A model generated the notes under the pieces. That model did not search any database and was not told the origin of the DNA. It saw nothing but the letters and a program-made list of their open reading frames with translations. Both the position numbers and the translations under genes were made by a program. 64,000 bases of DNA from positions 1 to 64,000 of the forward strand of contig CAZYDH010000001.1 in the NCBI GenBank assembly GCA_964645915.1, given 5' to 3'. Source of the DNA: JACNKV01 sp964645915 (lineage in GTDB: Bacteria; Fidelibacterota; Marinisomatia; Marinisomatales; JACNKV01). Below, in pieces: positions 18,341 through 28,300 of this stretch. The stretch's first letter is position 1. The number at the start of each line of letters is the position of its first letter.

Positions 18341-18823
18341 TTACAGACTTCCCCCAAAATCAATTTGACTCCACGAGAGATTCTCGTTGATTTTGTCTTT
18401 TTCAATGATAACAGGATGAAGCAACACCCCTCCAGCGATGTTATACTCAAAAAAAGCAATTGGAAGTGAAACAGAATTCGACATGAAGAACTTCAGATTA
18501 GCGATAAAAAATGAAGGTTCTACTGTGATCCCCGCACAAACCAAATAATATGCTCCGGGATCTAGCTGGATAAAATAACTCAAAAGGGTATCTCCCTTTG
18601 TGGCAGGATCTCCATACGAAACAAAAAAATCGGCAGGATATTCAGGATTGGATGTAACGTCACTGTCAAGTGCGAGCACGGTTAAGCCATATACAGAGTC
18701 CGGCCAAGCACCTTCAATTTGAAGAGAACCTTCAACGCCTGAGACCGGCGCTAGACCCTCGTTTGAAAAACAACCCAACCAAACAAGTGCGAACCCAACA
18801 AAGAAGTATGTTTTGTAAACCAT
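18341..18823 (-). CDS. Putative lipoprotein of unknown function
   Basis: 160 residues from the ATG at 18823. An upstream GTG at 18880 would add 19 polar residues in front of the signal peptide, so I prefer the ATG. The signal 'TYFFVGFALVWLGC' ends in a lipobox Cys at residue 17. The mature part is beta rich ('GVEGSLQIEGAWPDSVYGLTV', 'LDPGAYYLVCAGI') and could form an Ig-like or transthyretin-like fold. I do not recognise the family. It is probably cotranscribed with the lipocalin-like gene downstream and shares the divergent upstream region with the envelope operon at 19118. Confidence 0.6.
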   Translation of the reverse strand: MVYKTYFFVGFALVWLGCFSNEGLAPVSGVEGSLQIEGAWPDSVYGLTVLALDSDVTSNPEYPADFFVSYGDPATKGDTLLSYFIQLDPGAYYLVCAGITVEPSFFIANLKFFMSNSVSLPIAFFEYNIAGGVLLHPVIIEKDKINENLSWSQIDFGGSL

Positions 18824-18976
18824 CTGATTGGAATGTAATAGCCGTTCGGTAATCACATCAAGAGTATTTTTATTTCTCACGATTATAATTTAATCACCTT
18901 CCGGGACAAAAATAAAGACTCAAGTAAAAATAAAAAGTAGCTGACTTGATCAGGTTGGCTGTGCGTTTTTGAGATA

Positions 18977-19003
18977 AATAGTGTATCGTTATGATACACT
19001 ATT
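18977..19003. promoter_or_regulatory. 27-bp perfect inverted repeat in divergent intergenic region
   Basis: Arms AATAGTGTATC (18977-18987) and GATACACTATT (18993-19003) flank GTTAT. It lies between the divergent lipoprotein genes and the three-gene envelope operon, about 115 bases before the operon's ATG. It overlaps a TTGACG (19002-19007) that could be a -35 element. There is no T tract, so an operator is more likely than a terminator. Confidence 0.5.
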
Positions 19004-19117
19004 GACGAAAAGCAAAGCAAGCCCTCTCGTGGCATAATTATGGCACAGTTCTTGATATATCTATAATAGAGAAGAACATTCATTTTTTGCTTCATAATAA
19101 ATCTCTCCCGGAGCAGT

Positions 19118-20338
19118 ATGAAAACAATAATATCAATATTAGCACTTGCCGTATCTACCTCCTTTTCACAAGTTGATTTAGATGTTCAAATCACACCTTA
19201 TGTGAAATACTATATCACATCGATAGATCCAAACACAGGACAATCAACCGTCCCACTGTTTTCGGGAACGCTTTCTCGTGAACCGGGAACCCCGGATAGC
19301 GTATCTATTGTTATTGAATCTAGGCTGACGATTTATTCAGAGACTTTAGAACTGTACAATGAAGATGTTGTTTCTATTAAAACAGACCCGTTTTGGTTAA
19401 GAGGTGCAGTCATCATAAACAACACAGACCTGAATCTTGACACAAGGGAAATCTATGATGTTTTTGGAAACAGAGTAGAATTAAGTGTTTCCAGCGAGAA
19501 TGTTGAAACCATTGATTTTGTAGACGCGGAAGCATTGGCGTCGATTGTGGTTCAAACAGGAAGGCTGCCAAATGGTATATATAAAGTTTCAGTAGCTGTG
19601 TGGGATGAAAATGAATCTTATGTCATAGATGATGAAGAAGTGATTGTCAATATTTCTGATCCATCATACTTACAGTTAATGTCTCCTGGCGGTATTCTTG
19701 CGGACACAACCCTGAATGAAATATTTACCACATTCCCCGTACTGCAGTGGGAGTCAGATCCTTGCAATATTCCGGGTGGGTGTGAGTATTTTATTCGAGT
19801 GGCTGAATTTGAACCGGAGATACATTCTTCCGTCGATGAGGCTATCGAGTCTACAACACGACTTCCGTTGGACCAGGCTGAAGGATGGGCTTATGCGGGA
19901 AATGGGGTTACGTCATTCCAATACCCCACTACGGGCGTTGGCAGTCTTGAAATGGGTAAAATATATGTTTGGCAGGTTAAAAAAACACTCGAAACAACAA
20001 GCGGACCGGAAGAAGGACAAAGCAACATATTTGCGTTTAAAATAAAAGATCTATCAATTACCGAAGAGGAAACGACTGAAGGTGGCGGAACGACTGAAAA
20101 CACTCAACTTATTCTTACGGTTCAAAGCCTGGTGGGAAATGATGTATATAATTCATTCTTTGATTCAGGAAATCCATTTGAAAACTACTCCCTTACCGGT
20201 GTAATAACCCAAAATGGGATCACGATTGATTTATCTGATCTTCAAAATCTGATCTCACAGGGCATTGCTGAAACAGATTCAATCGGTGCGGTTCAATATC
20301 GCCCTCTTGAAATCATATCAGTGGAGGTAGTAGAATGA
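19118..20338 (+). CDS. Secreted envelope protein of unknown function (first gene of FecR operon)
   Basis: 406 residues with a signal peptide (about 1-17, cut after 'SFSQ') and a CGGAG ribosome site. The mature part looks like beta-sandwich modules: 'LPNGIYKVSVAVWDENESY', then 'FPVLQWESDPCNIPGGCEYFIRVAEF', then 'GKIYVWQVKKTLETTSG', a sequence of elements reminiscent of TANFOR-type proteins associated with gliding/T9SS organisms, though the match is not certain. Two cysteines in 'DPCNIPGGCEYF' may form a disulfide. It overlaps the FecR-domain gene by four bases (ATGA), so the two are translationally coupled. The role is unknown; a periplasmic partner of the FecR and barrel proteins is inferred from linkage. 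Confidence 0.7.
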   Translation: MKTIISILALAVSTSFSQVDLDVQITPYVKYYITSIDPNTGQSTVPLFSGTLSREPGTPDSVSIVIESRLTIYSETLELYNEDVVSIKTDPFWLRGAVIINNTDLNLDTREIYDVFGNRVELSVSSENVETIDFVDAEALASIVVQTGRLPNGIYKVSVAVWDENESYVIDDEEVIVNISDPSYLQLMSPGGILADTTLNEIFTTFPVLQWESDPCNIPGGCEYFIRVAEFEPEIHSSVDEAIESTTRLPLDQAEGWAYAGNGVTSFQYPTTGVGSLEMGKIYVWQVKKTLETTSGPEEGQSNIFAFKIKDLSITEEETTEGGGTTENTQLILTVQSLVGNDVYNSFFDSGNPFENYSLTGVITQNGITIDLSDLQNLISQGIAETDSIGAVQYRPLEIISVEVVE

Positions 20339-21021
20339 AGAAAACTCTATGGCTGATTGCCTTTGCAAGTTTCATATTGGCTGCTGATAAAATAGCGATT
20401 GCCGTAAAAGCATCCGGAGATGTTTCTTTTCTGACGTCGGGCACAAAAGGAGAGGAAAGAAAATTACAAGCAGGAACGGTACTTTTTGACGAAGATATTG
20501 TTCGAACGGGGGAAAATGGGTATATGGTCGCCCTTTATTTGGATGATAAAACAACCATAAAAATTCGTCCGGAGTCTGAGTTTTTAATTGGAGGTGTTCG
20601 ATCTGGAAAAGGCATAGACAAAAGAGTAAAACTTTCATACGGTGCAATGCGCGCCAAAATTGCAAAACAGAAAAATTCGGAATTCCTACTCGCAACGTCT
20701 GTATCTGTTGCCTCTGTAAAAGGAACAGATTTGGTGGTTGAGTCAGATCCTCTTCTTGGAGATAATTTTGTTTTGATAGAAGGGCTTATCGAGGTTACTA
20801 ACAACGCCACAGGTGAATCTACAATGGTTGAAGAAGGAGAAACCGTCAACTCAACGAACGATGGAACGCTAACCGTTACTGAAACAGTTGAAGAAGAAAT
20901 TCCGGAATTCGATGACGATACAGAAGGCGAAAATGAAGAACAGGGACAGCCTCAAGAAATAAGAATAGAGTTAAGAGATCCTTCTGGAAACACCAAAGAA
21001 CTATTAATTAAATATCAATAA
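20335..21021 (+). CDS. FecR-domain periplasmic protein
   Basis: 228 residues with a signal peptide (about 1-16). The FecR domain spans roughly 22-165: 'AVKASGDVSFL', 'LQAGTVLFDEDIVRTGENGYMVALYLDDKTTIKI', 'ATSVSVASVKGTDLVVE', and 'VLIEGLIEVTN'. It lacks the N-terminal cytoplasmic helix and membrane anchor of the true FecR iron-signalling protein, so it is a free periplasmic FecR module, and no sigma factor lies nearby. The last 50 residues are very acidic (runs of Glu/Asp), then basic. Between a secreted protein (ATGA overlap) and a predicted barrel (three-base gap), it may bind peptidoglycan or help assemble the complex; that is inference. Confidence 0.85.
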   Translation: MKKTLWLIAFASFILAADKIAIAVKASGDVSFLTSGTKGEERKLQAGTVLFDEDIVRTGENGYMVALYLDDKTTIKIRPESEFLIGGVRSGKGIDKRVKLSYGAMRAKIAKQKNSEFLLATSVSVASVKGTDLVVESDPLLGDNFVLIEGLIEVTNNATGESTMVEEGETVNSTNDGTLTVTETVEEEIPEFDDDTEGENEEQGQPQEIRIELRDPSGNTKELLIKYQ

Positions 21022-21024
21022 ACA

Positions 21025-23334
21025 ATGAAAAAAACAGCAATATTCATAGCCATCAGTTTCATTGTCCAAGCACAATCGATTCAGATATTTTGTCCCGAAC
21101 CGGACGAACTGGTGACAGAAACCAACGTCCTTATTGCCGCATCGTTATTCGGATTGGACAACCTGAGCCAAGAAAAAATAAAAGTTTTTGTAGATCAAAT
21201 CGAACGCACCCGCGAATCAATAATCGACAAAGATTTTATTACATACATTCCAATAGAGATGTCGCCGGGTACTCATACAATTAAGATCATTGCCGGAAGA
21301 GACGATGGACAACGCTCGTATGAAAAAGAATGGTCATTTAGAGTGGCAGGTGAAGACTTCAAAAAGCCAGTGTTGACATACTCTGGAAAAATCACATCAG
21401 GCTTTCAGAGTGAAAAGAGCGATAACGAAGAACTGAACATGGGAAATATAGGAATGCGATTCAGTGGCACTGCATTTGATTGGATCAAATTTAAGTCCAA
21501 TGTAAAACTGTCAACCGAAGAAAACCCACTCTTACAGGCTCGAAACAGATATTTCTTTAATGTCGAATTTGGTCGAATCCTCGACATATCTTTCGGTGAT
21601 ACTAATCCCAGACTTACAAGATTTTTATTAGACGGAAAGCGGGTGCGCGGTTTAGAAGCGTCTCTGAAATTTGGATTTGTCAACATTCAGCTTATCGGCG
21701 GAGAGTTAAATAGATCCATTCAAGGCGGTCGAAGCGTTAACGAATCATATTCAATTAGCAGAACAGCGCTTGAGGAAGGTGTCGGTATCTTGACCCTCAC
21801 CCGGAAAGGATATACTTTTAAACAAAATTTGTTGGCAGGGCGTTTAAGCTTTGGAAGAGGTAAATATGGACAATTAGGCATTAGCGTTTTAAAAGTTCGC
21901 GATGATTTGAAATCAATTAAACGAGAAATTGACAATGCATCAATAGAGCTTGAAACAAACATGTTCGATTCATTGGGTTTGTCATCAGGGATGTACACGT
22001 ATTCTGACCTGCTTTCATATGACTCACAAAACAACCTTCAAATAACATTAGATGAAAATAATAAATGGCAAGGACTTGCACCACAAGACAATATTGTTTT
22101 GAGCACAGATCTTGGGATGTATCTTGACCATAAAAGGATTGTTCTTGAGGGTGAATTAGCTTTGAGTTTATTAAATAAAAATATTTGGGATGGTCCATTA
22201 ACATTAGCCGAATTAGACACGTTATTAGATGACACAACAGATAATAGCATTATGGATATAGATCTGGGAGAAATTCCTATTGATCCTGCAGATATAGAAA
22301 ATATTTTTATCATCGGTCAGGGCATATCACCATTGGTTCCAATTGATATAAATGCGTTTGGAGATTCAGCTACGGTTGATATCGTCGATGCCATTTTTAG
22401 GATGCCATCATTAGCAATGAGAATGCGCGGAAAATTGAATTATTTTAATAATTATGTTACGATTGAAATGTCAAGGGTCGGACCGGAGTTTAATTCTCTG
22501 GGCAATCCGTATCTCCTCGCCAATAACAACGAATATTCAGCGAGCGACAGAATCCAACTATTTAAAAACCGGCTAATGTTAACCTTGATGTATTTGCATC
22601 AGGATAATGATATTTTATCAAACCAATCAAACGTCACGACCCAGAAGACTATGATGACGAATGCAACAATTATACCGGGACCAACCCTGCCTACATTTAA
22701 TATTAGCTACAAATCGATTGATCGAGACAATGGCGTTGAAGAACTTGAAGAATATGAAACAGGCGGTTTAATCTATTATTCGGATGGACGATCTAGGACG
22801 AACACGACCAGCCTAATGCTATCTACAAACTACAGGTTCTCCATATTCAAGCTTGATCATAATATAAATGCAACCACGGTAATGCTTGACAAGACCGACA
22901 AGTATTCTGATCGAACTTGGGACTCAACGTTTGTTGATCCAACACTACAAGCAAGAGTGTTTAATCTGTCTGTAAATACAAAATATCCATTTCACCTTAA
23001 GACAACGGTTAATGTCTCAACCAATTCCAGCGAATTTAGCATCGGTCCAAAATTAGCACTCAATTCAACAGCAACAATGAAAATGTTAACTATTGGCCTT
23101 AGAGGTGAGTATAGCGGTTTGTTTAAAGAAAAATTGGTCATGCTGGGTGGTGTTAATTACACAAAGAGTGTCGGACTTGTAGACGTTACGCGAATGGAGA
23201 TTAATATCGGTGCTCGAGTTTATTTTCTTGATAGCGTATCAATCAATGTTATTACAAAAATGAGAACAAACAAAACAGCATCCGGCACATCTACAAACTT
23301 GAACACATTTGCTAATGTGTCCTATTTATTCTAA
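21025..23334 (+). CDS. Predicted outer membrane beta-barrel protein with N-terminal Ig-like domain
   Basis: 769 residues with a signal peptide (about 1-17). An N-terminal Ig-like domain (about 20-112, 'QIFCPEPDELVTETNVLIAAS') leads into about 650 residues of alternating polar/hydrophobic strands with turn-rich gaps, ending in 'LNTFANVSYLF', whose final Phe fits the BAM recognition signal. I do not recognise the family. It starts three bases after the FecR-domain gene. Together the three genes look like a dedicated envelope assembly or secretion unit. Confidence 0.7.
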   Translation: MKKTAIFIAISFIVQAQSIQIFCPEPDELVTETNVLIAASLFGLDNLSQEKIKVFVDQIERTRESIIDKDFITYIPIEMSPGTHTIKIIAGRDDGQRSYEKEWSFRVAGEDFKKPVLTYSGKITSGFQSEKSDNEELNMGNIGMRFSGTAFDWIKFKSNVKLSTEENPLLQARNRYFFNVEFGRILDISFGDTNPRLTRFLLDGKRVRGLEASLKFGFVNIQLIGGELNRSIQGGRSVNESYSISRTALEEGVGILTLTRKGYTFKQNLLAGRLSFGRGKYGQLGISVLKVRDDLKSIKREIDNASIELETNMFDSLGLSSGMYTYSDLLSYDSQNNLQITLDENNKWQGLAPQDNIVLSTDLGMYLDHKRIVLEGELALSLLNKNIWDGPLTLAELDTLLDDTTDNSIMDIDLGEIPIDPADIENIFIIGQGISPLVPIDINAFGDSATVDIVDAIFRMPSLAMRMRGKLNYFNNYVTIEMSRVGPEFNSLGNPYLLANNNEYSASDRIQLFKNRLMLTLMYLHQDNDILSNQSNVTTQKTMMTNATIIPGPTLPTFNISYKSIDRDNGVEELEEYETGGLIYYSDGRSRTNTTSLMLSTNYRFSIFKLDHNINATTVMLDKTDKYSDRTWDSTFVDPTLQARVFNLSVNTKYPFHLKTTVNVSTNSSEFSIGPKLALNSTATMKMLTIGLRGEYSGLFKEKLVMLGGVNYTKSVGLVDVTRMEINIGARVYFLDSVSINVITKMRTNKTASGTSTNLNTFANVSYLF

Positions 23335-23355
23335 AGAGATTAGACTGAGTGAAAA

Positions 23356-23385
23356 AGAAAAAGGTCGCGGTTGCGACCTTTTTCT
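23356..23385. terminator. Bidirectional terminator between convergent genes
   Basis: AGAAAAAGGTCGC / GCGACCTTTTTCT stem with a GGTT loop, placed between the ends of the barrel gene and the FadL-like gene. A-tract on one side and T-tract on the other serve both strands. Confidence 0.85.
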
Positions 23386-23406
23386 CTTATCGTTTTTAAT
23401 TACGAA

Positions 23407-25020
23407 TTAAAATGCGTAGCAAAGCCCAACCGCAACATCAAGAGCAGTTTTCATATATTTTTCATTTGCTATTAATGTTACATCTTCAGAGAGGACAACA
23501 GCATTTGTTCCTGTTCCTTCTTCATAGAAAGTATTAGAAACACCAAACGAAAGACCCATTCTTGGACTTAGATTGTACTTACCACCAAACCCAACGGTAT
23601 TTGAAACAAGGCTGTTGCTCATATCTGAGTTATATGAATTTTGAACACTTCCTGTTGAGTACAACCACCCACCACTAAGCGTTAAAGCGTTTGAAAGAGC
23701 AAACTCTGCACCTAAGCCATACTCGAATCCATTTTCAGTTTTATCTTCTTTACCGCCCCAATCGACATTTTCATTGAAATATAGATTGTAGCTACCTTCA
23801 AGTCTTAATGAAGGAAGAACCTTGTAAGAGATTCCGGTTGCCAATACAGCCGGCATATCTGAATAGGTTTTAGCACCATGGGGGAAAAGTCCTGAGCCAT
23901 CAACTTCAGTGTCATTAACCAACGTCATATCAGCTTGTCCTTCATAACGAAGAGATAAAGCAAGTTTATCATTTGGTGTATAGTAAAGTCCAAAAACTGG
24001 AGCAAAACCTGAACCACTTTGTTCAGCATCAACCTCAAGATCTGCTGTTTTTGCAGCATTTACTGTCATCTCAGCAGCATTTGCTGTATAACTAGCTGCA
24101 GCACCTGTGTATGCTCCTTGAGCAATATTAGGTGTCCAGGTTGCTGAATCGAATCCAGGTACACCAAGCAGGGTAAAACCATCGGCTATTGCATCAACAT
24201 CATCCTGTGTCATACTACCACCAAGAACAAGATTATCAAAACTAACATCGCCTGCTCCACCATCGACCAATGGCTGTAAACTAGCAGAACCACCTGTTGC
24301 TGATGCGGCGACCTCATTAAGAAATGTAGCCATGTTGGTAAAGAAGGCAGTCGCCGAGGTCAATGAACCATTGGCACCTACTGCATCATATGTCGGATCG
24401 ATCATAATATCTTTTAAATGTCCAACATAGGTGTTGTTTGCCTGGATATAGCGACCACCAACTGAGAAAGAGACCAGGTCATTTAATTTATATGAAACAT
24501 TTGCCTGGAAGCCCAGATAAATGGACGAACCTTCAAACGCCATATCTAAACTGTAATCAGTCGTTGGAATACCGCTGAGCGACAAACCAGCAGGAATAGC
24601 AGCGACATCATACTCAAAAGAAGGGAGCCCTTCTTCGAAATTGGCACTACCACCACCACCGATAGGCATTAATCCTAAAGAAAGTGCAAAGTCACCTCTT
24701 TTGTCAACATAATATACATTTGGAAAGAGAGGAGCAAAAGTGCTCCCGAGATAGGTTTTTTCTTCACTAAATAACGCAAAGGAAGATTTTACATCTCTAT
24801 CTTGCCAGATGGTTTGATTACCAAAATAGAAATACTTACCATCTTCAAGGCTGGTTAAACCGGCTGGATTAAAGTATACAGCATCAAGCCCGGTGGAAGC
24901 ATTTCGGTTCATGGTGCGAATAAAATCTGCACTATGGTTTGTATTGTGAACTAAGTTGCCCCCTAAGACTAGACCGGTGGTCAAAATAAACAGGAGAACA
25001 ACAGAAACAGTTTTTTTCAT
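23407..25020 (-). CDS. FadL/OmpP1/TodX-family outer membrane transport protein
   Basis: 537 residues with a signal peptide (about 1-20). The mature N-terminus carries 'GLDAVYFNPAGLTSL', the FadL-family 'NPAG' signature that forms the hatch and first strand. Then follow many amphipathic strands, the family motifs 'FGLYYTPNDKLALSLRYEG' and 'LRLEGSYNLYFNENVDWGG', and a C-terminal 'CYAF' with terminal Phe. Members carry hydrophobic compounds such as long-chain fatty acids or aromatics across the outer membrane. It is longer than E. coli FadL (about 420-450) because of a Ser/Ala/Thr-rich insertion around residues 190-320. Likely monocistronic. Confidence 0.88.
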   Translation of the reverse strand: MKKTVSVVLLFILTTGLVLGGNLVHNTNHSADFIRTMNRNASTGLDAVYFNPAGLTSLEDGKYFYFGNQTIWQDRDVKSSFALFSEEKTYLGSTFAPLFPNVYYVDKRGDFALSLGLMPIGGGGSANFEEGLPSFEYDVAAIPAGLSLSGIPTTDYSLDMAFEGSSIYLGFQANVSYKLNDLVSFSVGGRYIQANNTYVGHLKDIMIDPTYDAVGANGSLTSATAFFTNMATFLNEVAASATGGSASLQPLVDGGAGDVSFDNLVLGGSMTQDDVDAIADGFTLLGVPGFDSATWTPNIAQGAYTGAAASYTANAAEMTVNAAKTADLEVDAEQSGSGFAPVFGLYYTPNDKLALSLRYEGQADMTLVNDTEVDGSGLFPHGAKTYSDMPAVLATGISYKVLPSLRLEGSYNLYFNENVDWGGKEDKTENGFEYGLGAEFALSNALTLSGGWLYSTGSVQNSYNSDMSNSLVSNTVGFGGKYNLSPRMGLSFGVSNTFYEEGTGTNAVVLSEDVTLIANEKYMKTALDVAVGLCYAF

Positions 25021-25333
25021 TTATGATTCCTCATTTTGTTTGTTTTGTGGACACCCTGTTGTCTTTTAAAACAAGCAGAAAATGATGTATCCTGCTTCAG
25101 TTGTTAGGACATCCAAGCGCGAGAATCTACCGTCTATTATTTTACAAGTCAAATAAAAAAAACATCCCCCTTTTTACACGATTTTTATCTGAATTCAAGA
25201 TTTTCTCATGAAAATTTATTGATTGTACCCTGAACTCTTTCGTAATAAATTCCCCAACACGATAAAGAAACCCTTCTGGCTTTCTATTTGCTCGTAACGA
25301 ATAATTCATATCAATAAACCAAGGAGAACATAG
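25021..25333. other. 313-base gap between divergent porin and TonB-receptor genes
   Basis: AT-rich divergent promoter region. An 85-codon minus-strand frame runs through it but has no coding features. An AAGGAG ribosome site for the receptor gene is at its right edge (25321-25326). I see no strong inverted repeat or riboswitch-like fold. Confidence 0.6.
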
Positions 25334-28300
25334 ATGAGAAAACGAAATCTGTCGGTCTTTATTATCTTGATGTTGGTTGGTGGTAGCTTGTTTGCACAAG
25401 GTGTGACCACATCCGGATTAAGTGGGCTGGTTTCAAATCAAAATAACGAGCCTCTTGTTGGCGCAAATGTTGTGGTTGCTCATGAACCCAGTGGCACACA
25501 ATACGGTACAATGGTTCGTGAAGGCGGTGTTTACACGATATTAAATATGCGTGTAGGCGGTCCGTATACCGTGACAGTTTCTTATATTGGATATAAGAAA
25601 CAAACAGAGGAAAATGTGTTCCTGAGTCTTGGTTCCGCAACAAATGCAAACTTCCAACTCGTTCAAGAAACAATCGAAATGGAAGGGGTTGATATAACAG
25701 CGGTTCAAGATGATGTAATGAACGCTAATCGCACAGGCGCAGCTACATTCGTCGATGGAGACTTGTTAGCACAAATGCCAACCATTAAACGAAGCACAAG
25801 AGATCTGACACGGTTAGATCCTCGAAGCGATGGAAACTTTAGTTTTGGTGGACGGAATTGGCTATATAATAATATTTCATTAGACGGATCTTACTTTAAC
25901 AATCCATTTGGATTGGATGACCCCGCACCGGGTGGGCAAGCAAATGCAGAACCGGTTCCGTTTGATGCGGTAGAGCAGGTTCAGGTATCTGTTGCTCCAT
26001 TTGATGTCCGCGAAGGTGGTTTCACCGGAGCCGGAATCAATACCGTAACCAAAAGCGGAACAAACACGTTTGGCGGATCTGTTTACAACTTCAGTCGAAG
26101 TGAAGTGCTTCAAGGTAATTCAGTTGCAGGATCAGACGTTGTTGCTAATCCGGACCTGAACTACAATCAGGCAGGATTTACACTAAGCGGTCCACTTGCT
26201 TATAATAAAGCATTTTTCTTCATTAACTACGAAAGAGAACGCCGGATAGACCCGGGTTCAAACTTTGTTGCCGATGAAGATGGGAACGTTGAGTTTGGCG
26301 AATCAAGAGTAACGGTTGAAACAATGGATGCAATCCGCGACAGGATGATGGATGTTTATGGTTATGATACCGGTGAATACCAAGGCTATAACCACGAAAC
26401 AAACAATGACAAACTATTGGTAAAGCTGGATTTCAATCTTAGCGCAAACCACAATGCAGTTCTAAGATACAACATGTTGGACGCTTCGAGAGACTTGGGG
26501 CCACATGGATTTGTATTGAGTGTGAATAATACAGGTCGCGGACCAAACAGCTCAAGCCTTCCGTTTGAAAATTCAGGCTATAAAATTAATAACATGCTTC
26601 ATTCCTTTGCAGGAGAATTGAACAGTACATTTGGTGGAAATATTTCCAACCGGTTTTTTGTCAGCTACAACAAGTTCCGCGACTGGAGAACGCCAAAGAG
26701 CGTTGACTTCCCAACCATTGAAATTGGAGAAGAGGGTGTGACGTATACGACCGTTGGTCACGAGCCTTTCTCGATCCACAATATTTTGGATCAAGACGTT
26801 CTACAGATCACAAACAACACCTCATATTTCATGGGAAAACACACACTGACCGCAGGGGTTAACTATGAGCAGTTTAAATTCTTCAATTCATTTAATATCT
26901 TCCGTCATGGAGTATTTTTCCTTCCGGATGAATTATTTTTCATTGGCTTTTATCTGGGAGGTTCTACATTCGATTCGATTGATGAATTTATGGCCGAAAC
27001 TGATCCGGATAGTGCCATTGCATTCAGGAATGCAGTCGCTACGGGTCCTTATAAAGGAGAACTGATTGACGTAGCTCAGTTTGCAGTTTATGCACAAGAT
27101 GAGTTCATGTTGAATGAAAACCTAAATATCACTGCCGGGCTTCGCGTAGATATGCCGATTTATAACACGGAACCGGTTGAGAATCCATTCTCTACAGGAT
27201 TAACCCTGTTAGATGAAAACGATGAAGCAGAAGTTGTCGATCAGGCAAAACTGCCGGATGCAAAGCCTCTGTTCTCTCCACGTGTTGGGTTTAACTATGA
27301 TGTAAAAGGTGATCGTTCTATGCAACTACGCGGTGGAACAGGTATCTTTACAGGACGTTTGCCTTTCGTATGGATTGGTAATGTAATTTCAAACCCTGGT
27401 CAAAATCAGAACATTCCTGGAGATGGAAGCAATCCTGACCATGAAACGGATAGCGGAGAAGGAAGAGAACAAGGTGAAGATGTTGCATCTGTACTACAGC
27501 AATCATTTGATCTGAATGCAATGGCAGAAGATTTTGAATGGCCGCAAGTATGGACAACAAATCTTGCCCTAGACCTTGAATTGCCAAGCAATATGCTAGG
27601 TACATTTGAAATGGTTTATGGAAAAGATCTGAATGCCATTTACATGCGCAATGCCGATCTTGATGTTCCTGTCAGGACACTGGCAGATGGCCGACCCTAT
27701 TACGGTGGTTTCGGCGATGCCAGTGAATTGAACTACGATCCCTACAATGAGGGTAACGGTGTGTATGTAATCGATAACACTGATGAAGGCTACAACCTAA
27801 CATTAACTGGTCAATTAAGAAAAGTACATGATTGGGGATTAGTAACAAGCCTTGCTTATACATACACCCAATCCATGAACAATCTTAAATCAACCGAAAT
27901 TGCTTCAGTGCTCTTCCAAAGTCAGCCGGTGCAAGGAGATCCAAACGTTCCGGCCTTGGCTCCATCAGAGTTTGGTATTCGTCATCGTATGATCGGTACG
28001 GCAAACTATACACATGATTGGTCAGCAAACCATAGCACAAATGTTGGTTTGTTCTATGAACTAGCTGAAGGAAATCAATATGTATATTCAGGTGGAAATC
28101 GCTACTCGCATACATATGCAGGTGACGTAAATGGTGATGGATTTTCTAATGACCTGATCTACATCCCTGAAGATGTAAATGATATTGTTCTGGCCGACCC
28201 AACAGAGTGGGATGCTTTAGATGCATTTATTGAACAGGATCCTTATCTAAGTCAAAATCGTGGAAAAATCGCAGAACGACATGGTCTTGTTAACCCATGG

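Noticed and set aside
18883..19095. A 70-codon minus-strand frame with a hydrophobic middle
   Set aside because: It covers the palindrome and the promoter region of the operon at 19118, has no ribosome site or family features, and composition typical of AT-rich intergenic DNA.
20335..21021. FecR-domain protein considered as part of an iron-sensing sigma factor system
   Set aside because: It has a cleavable signal peptide and no transmembrane anchor, and no ECF sigma factor gene is present.
25142..25399. An 85-codon minus-strand frame before the TonB receptor
   Set aside because: It runs into the receptor's signal peptide region on the other strand and shows no recognisable motif; treated as chance.
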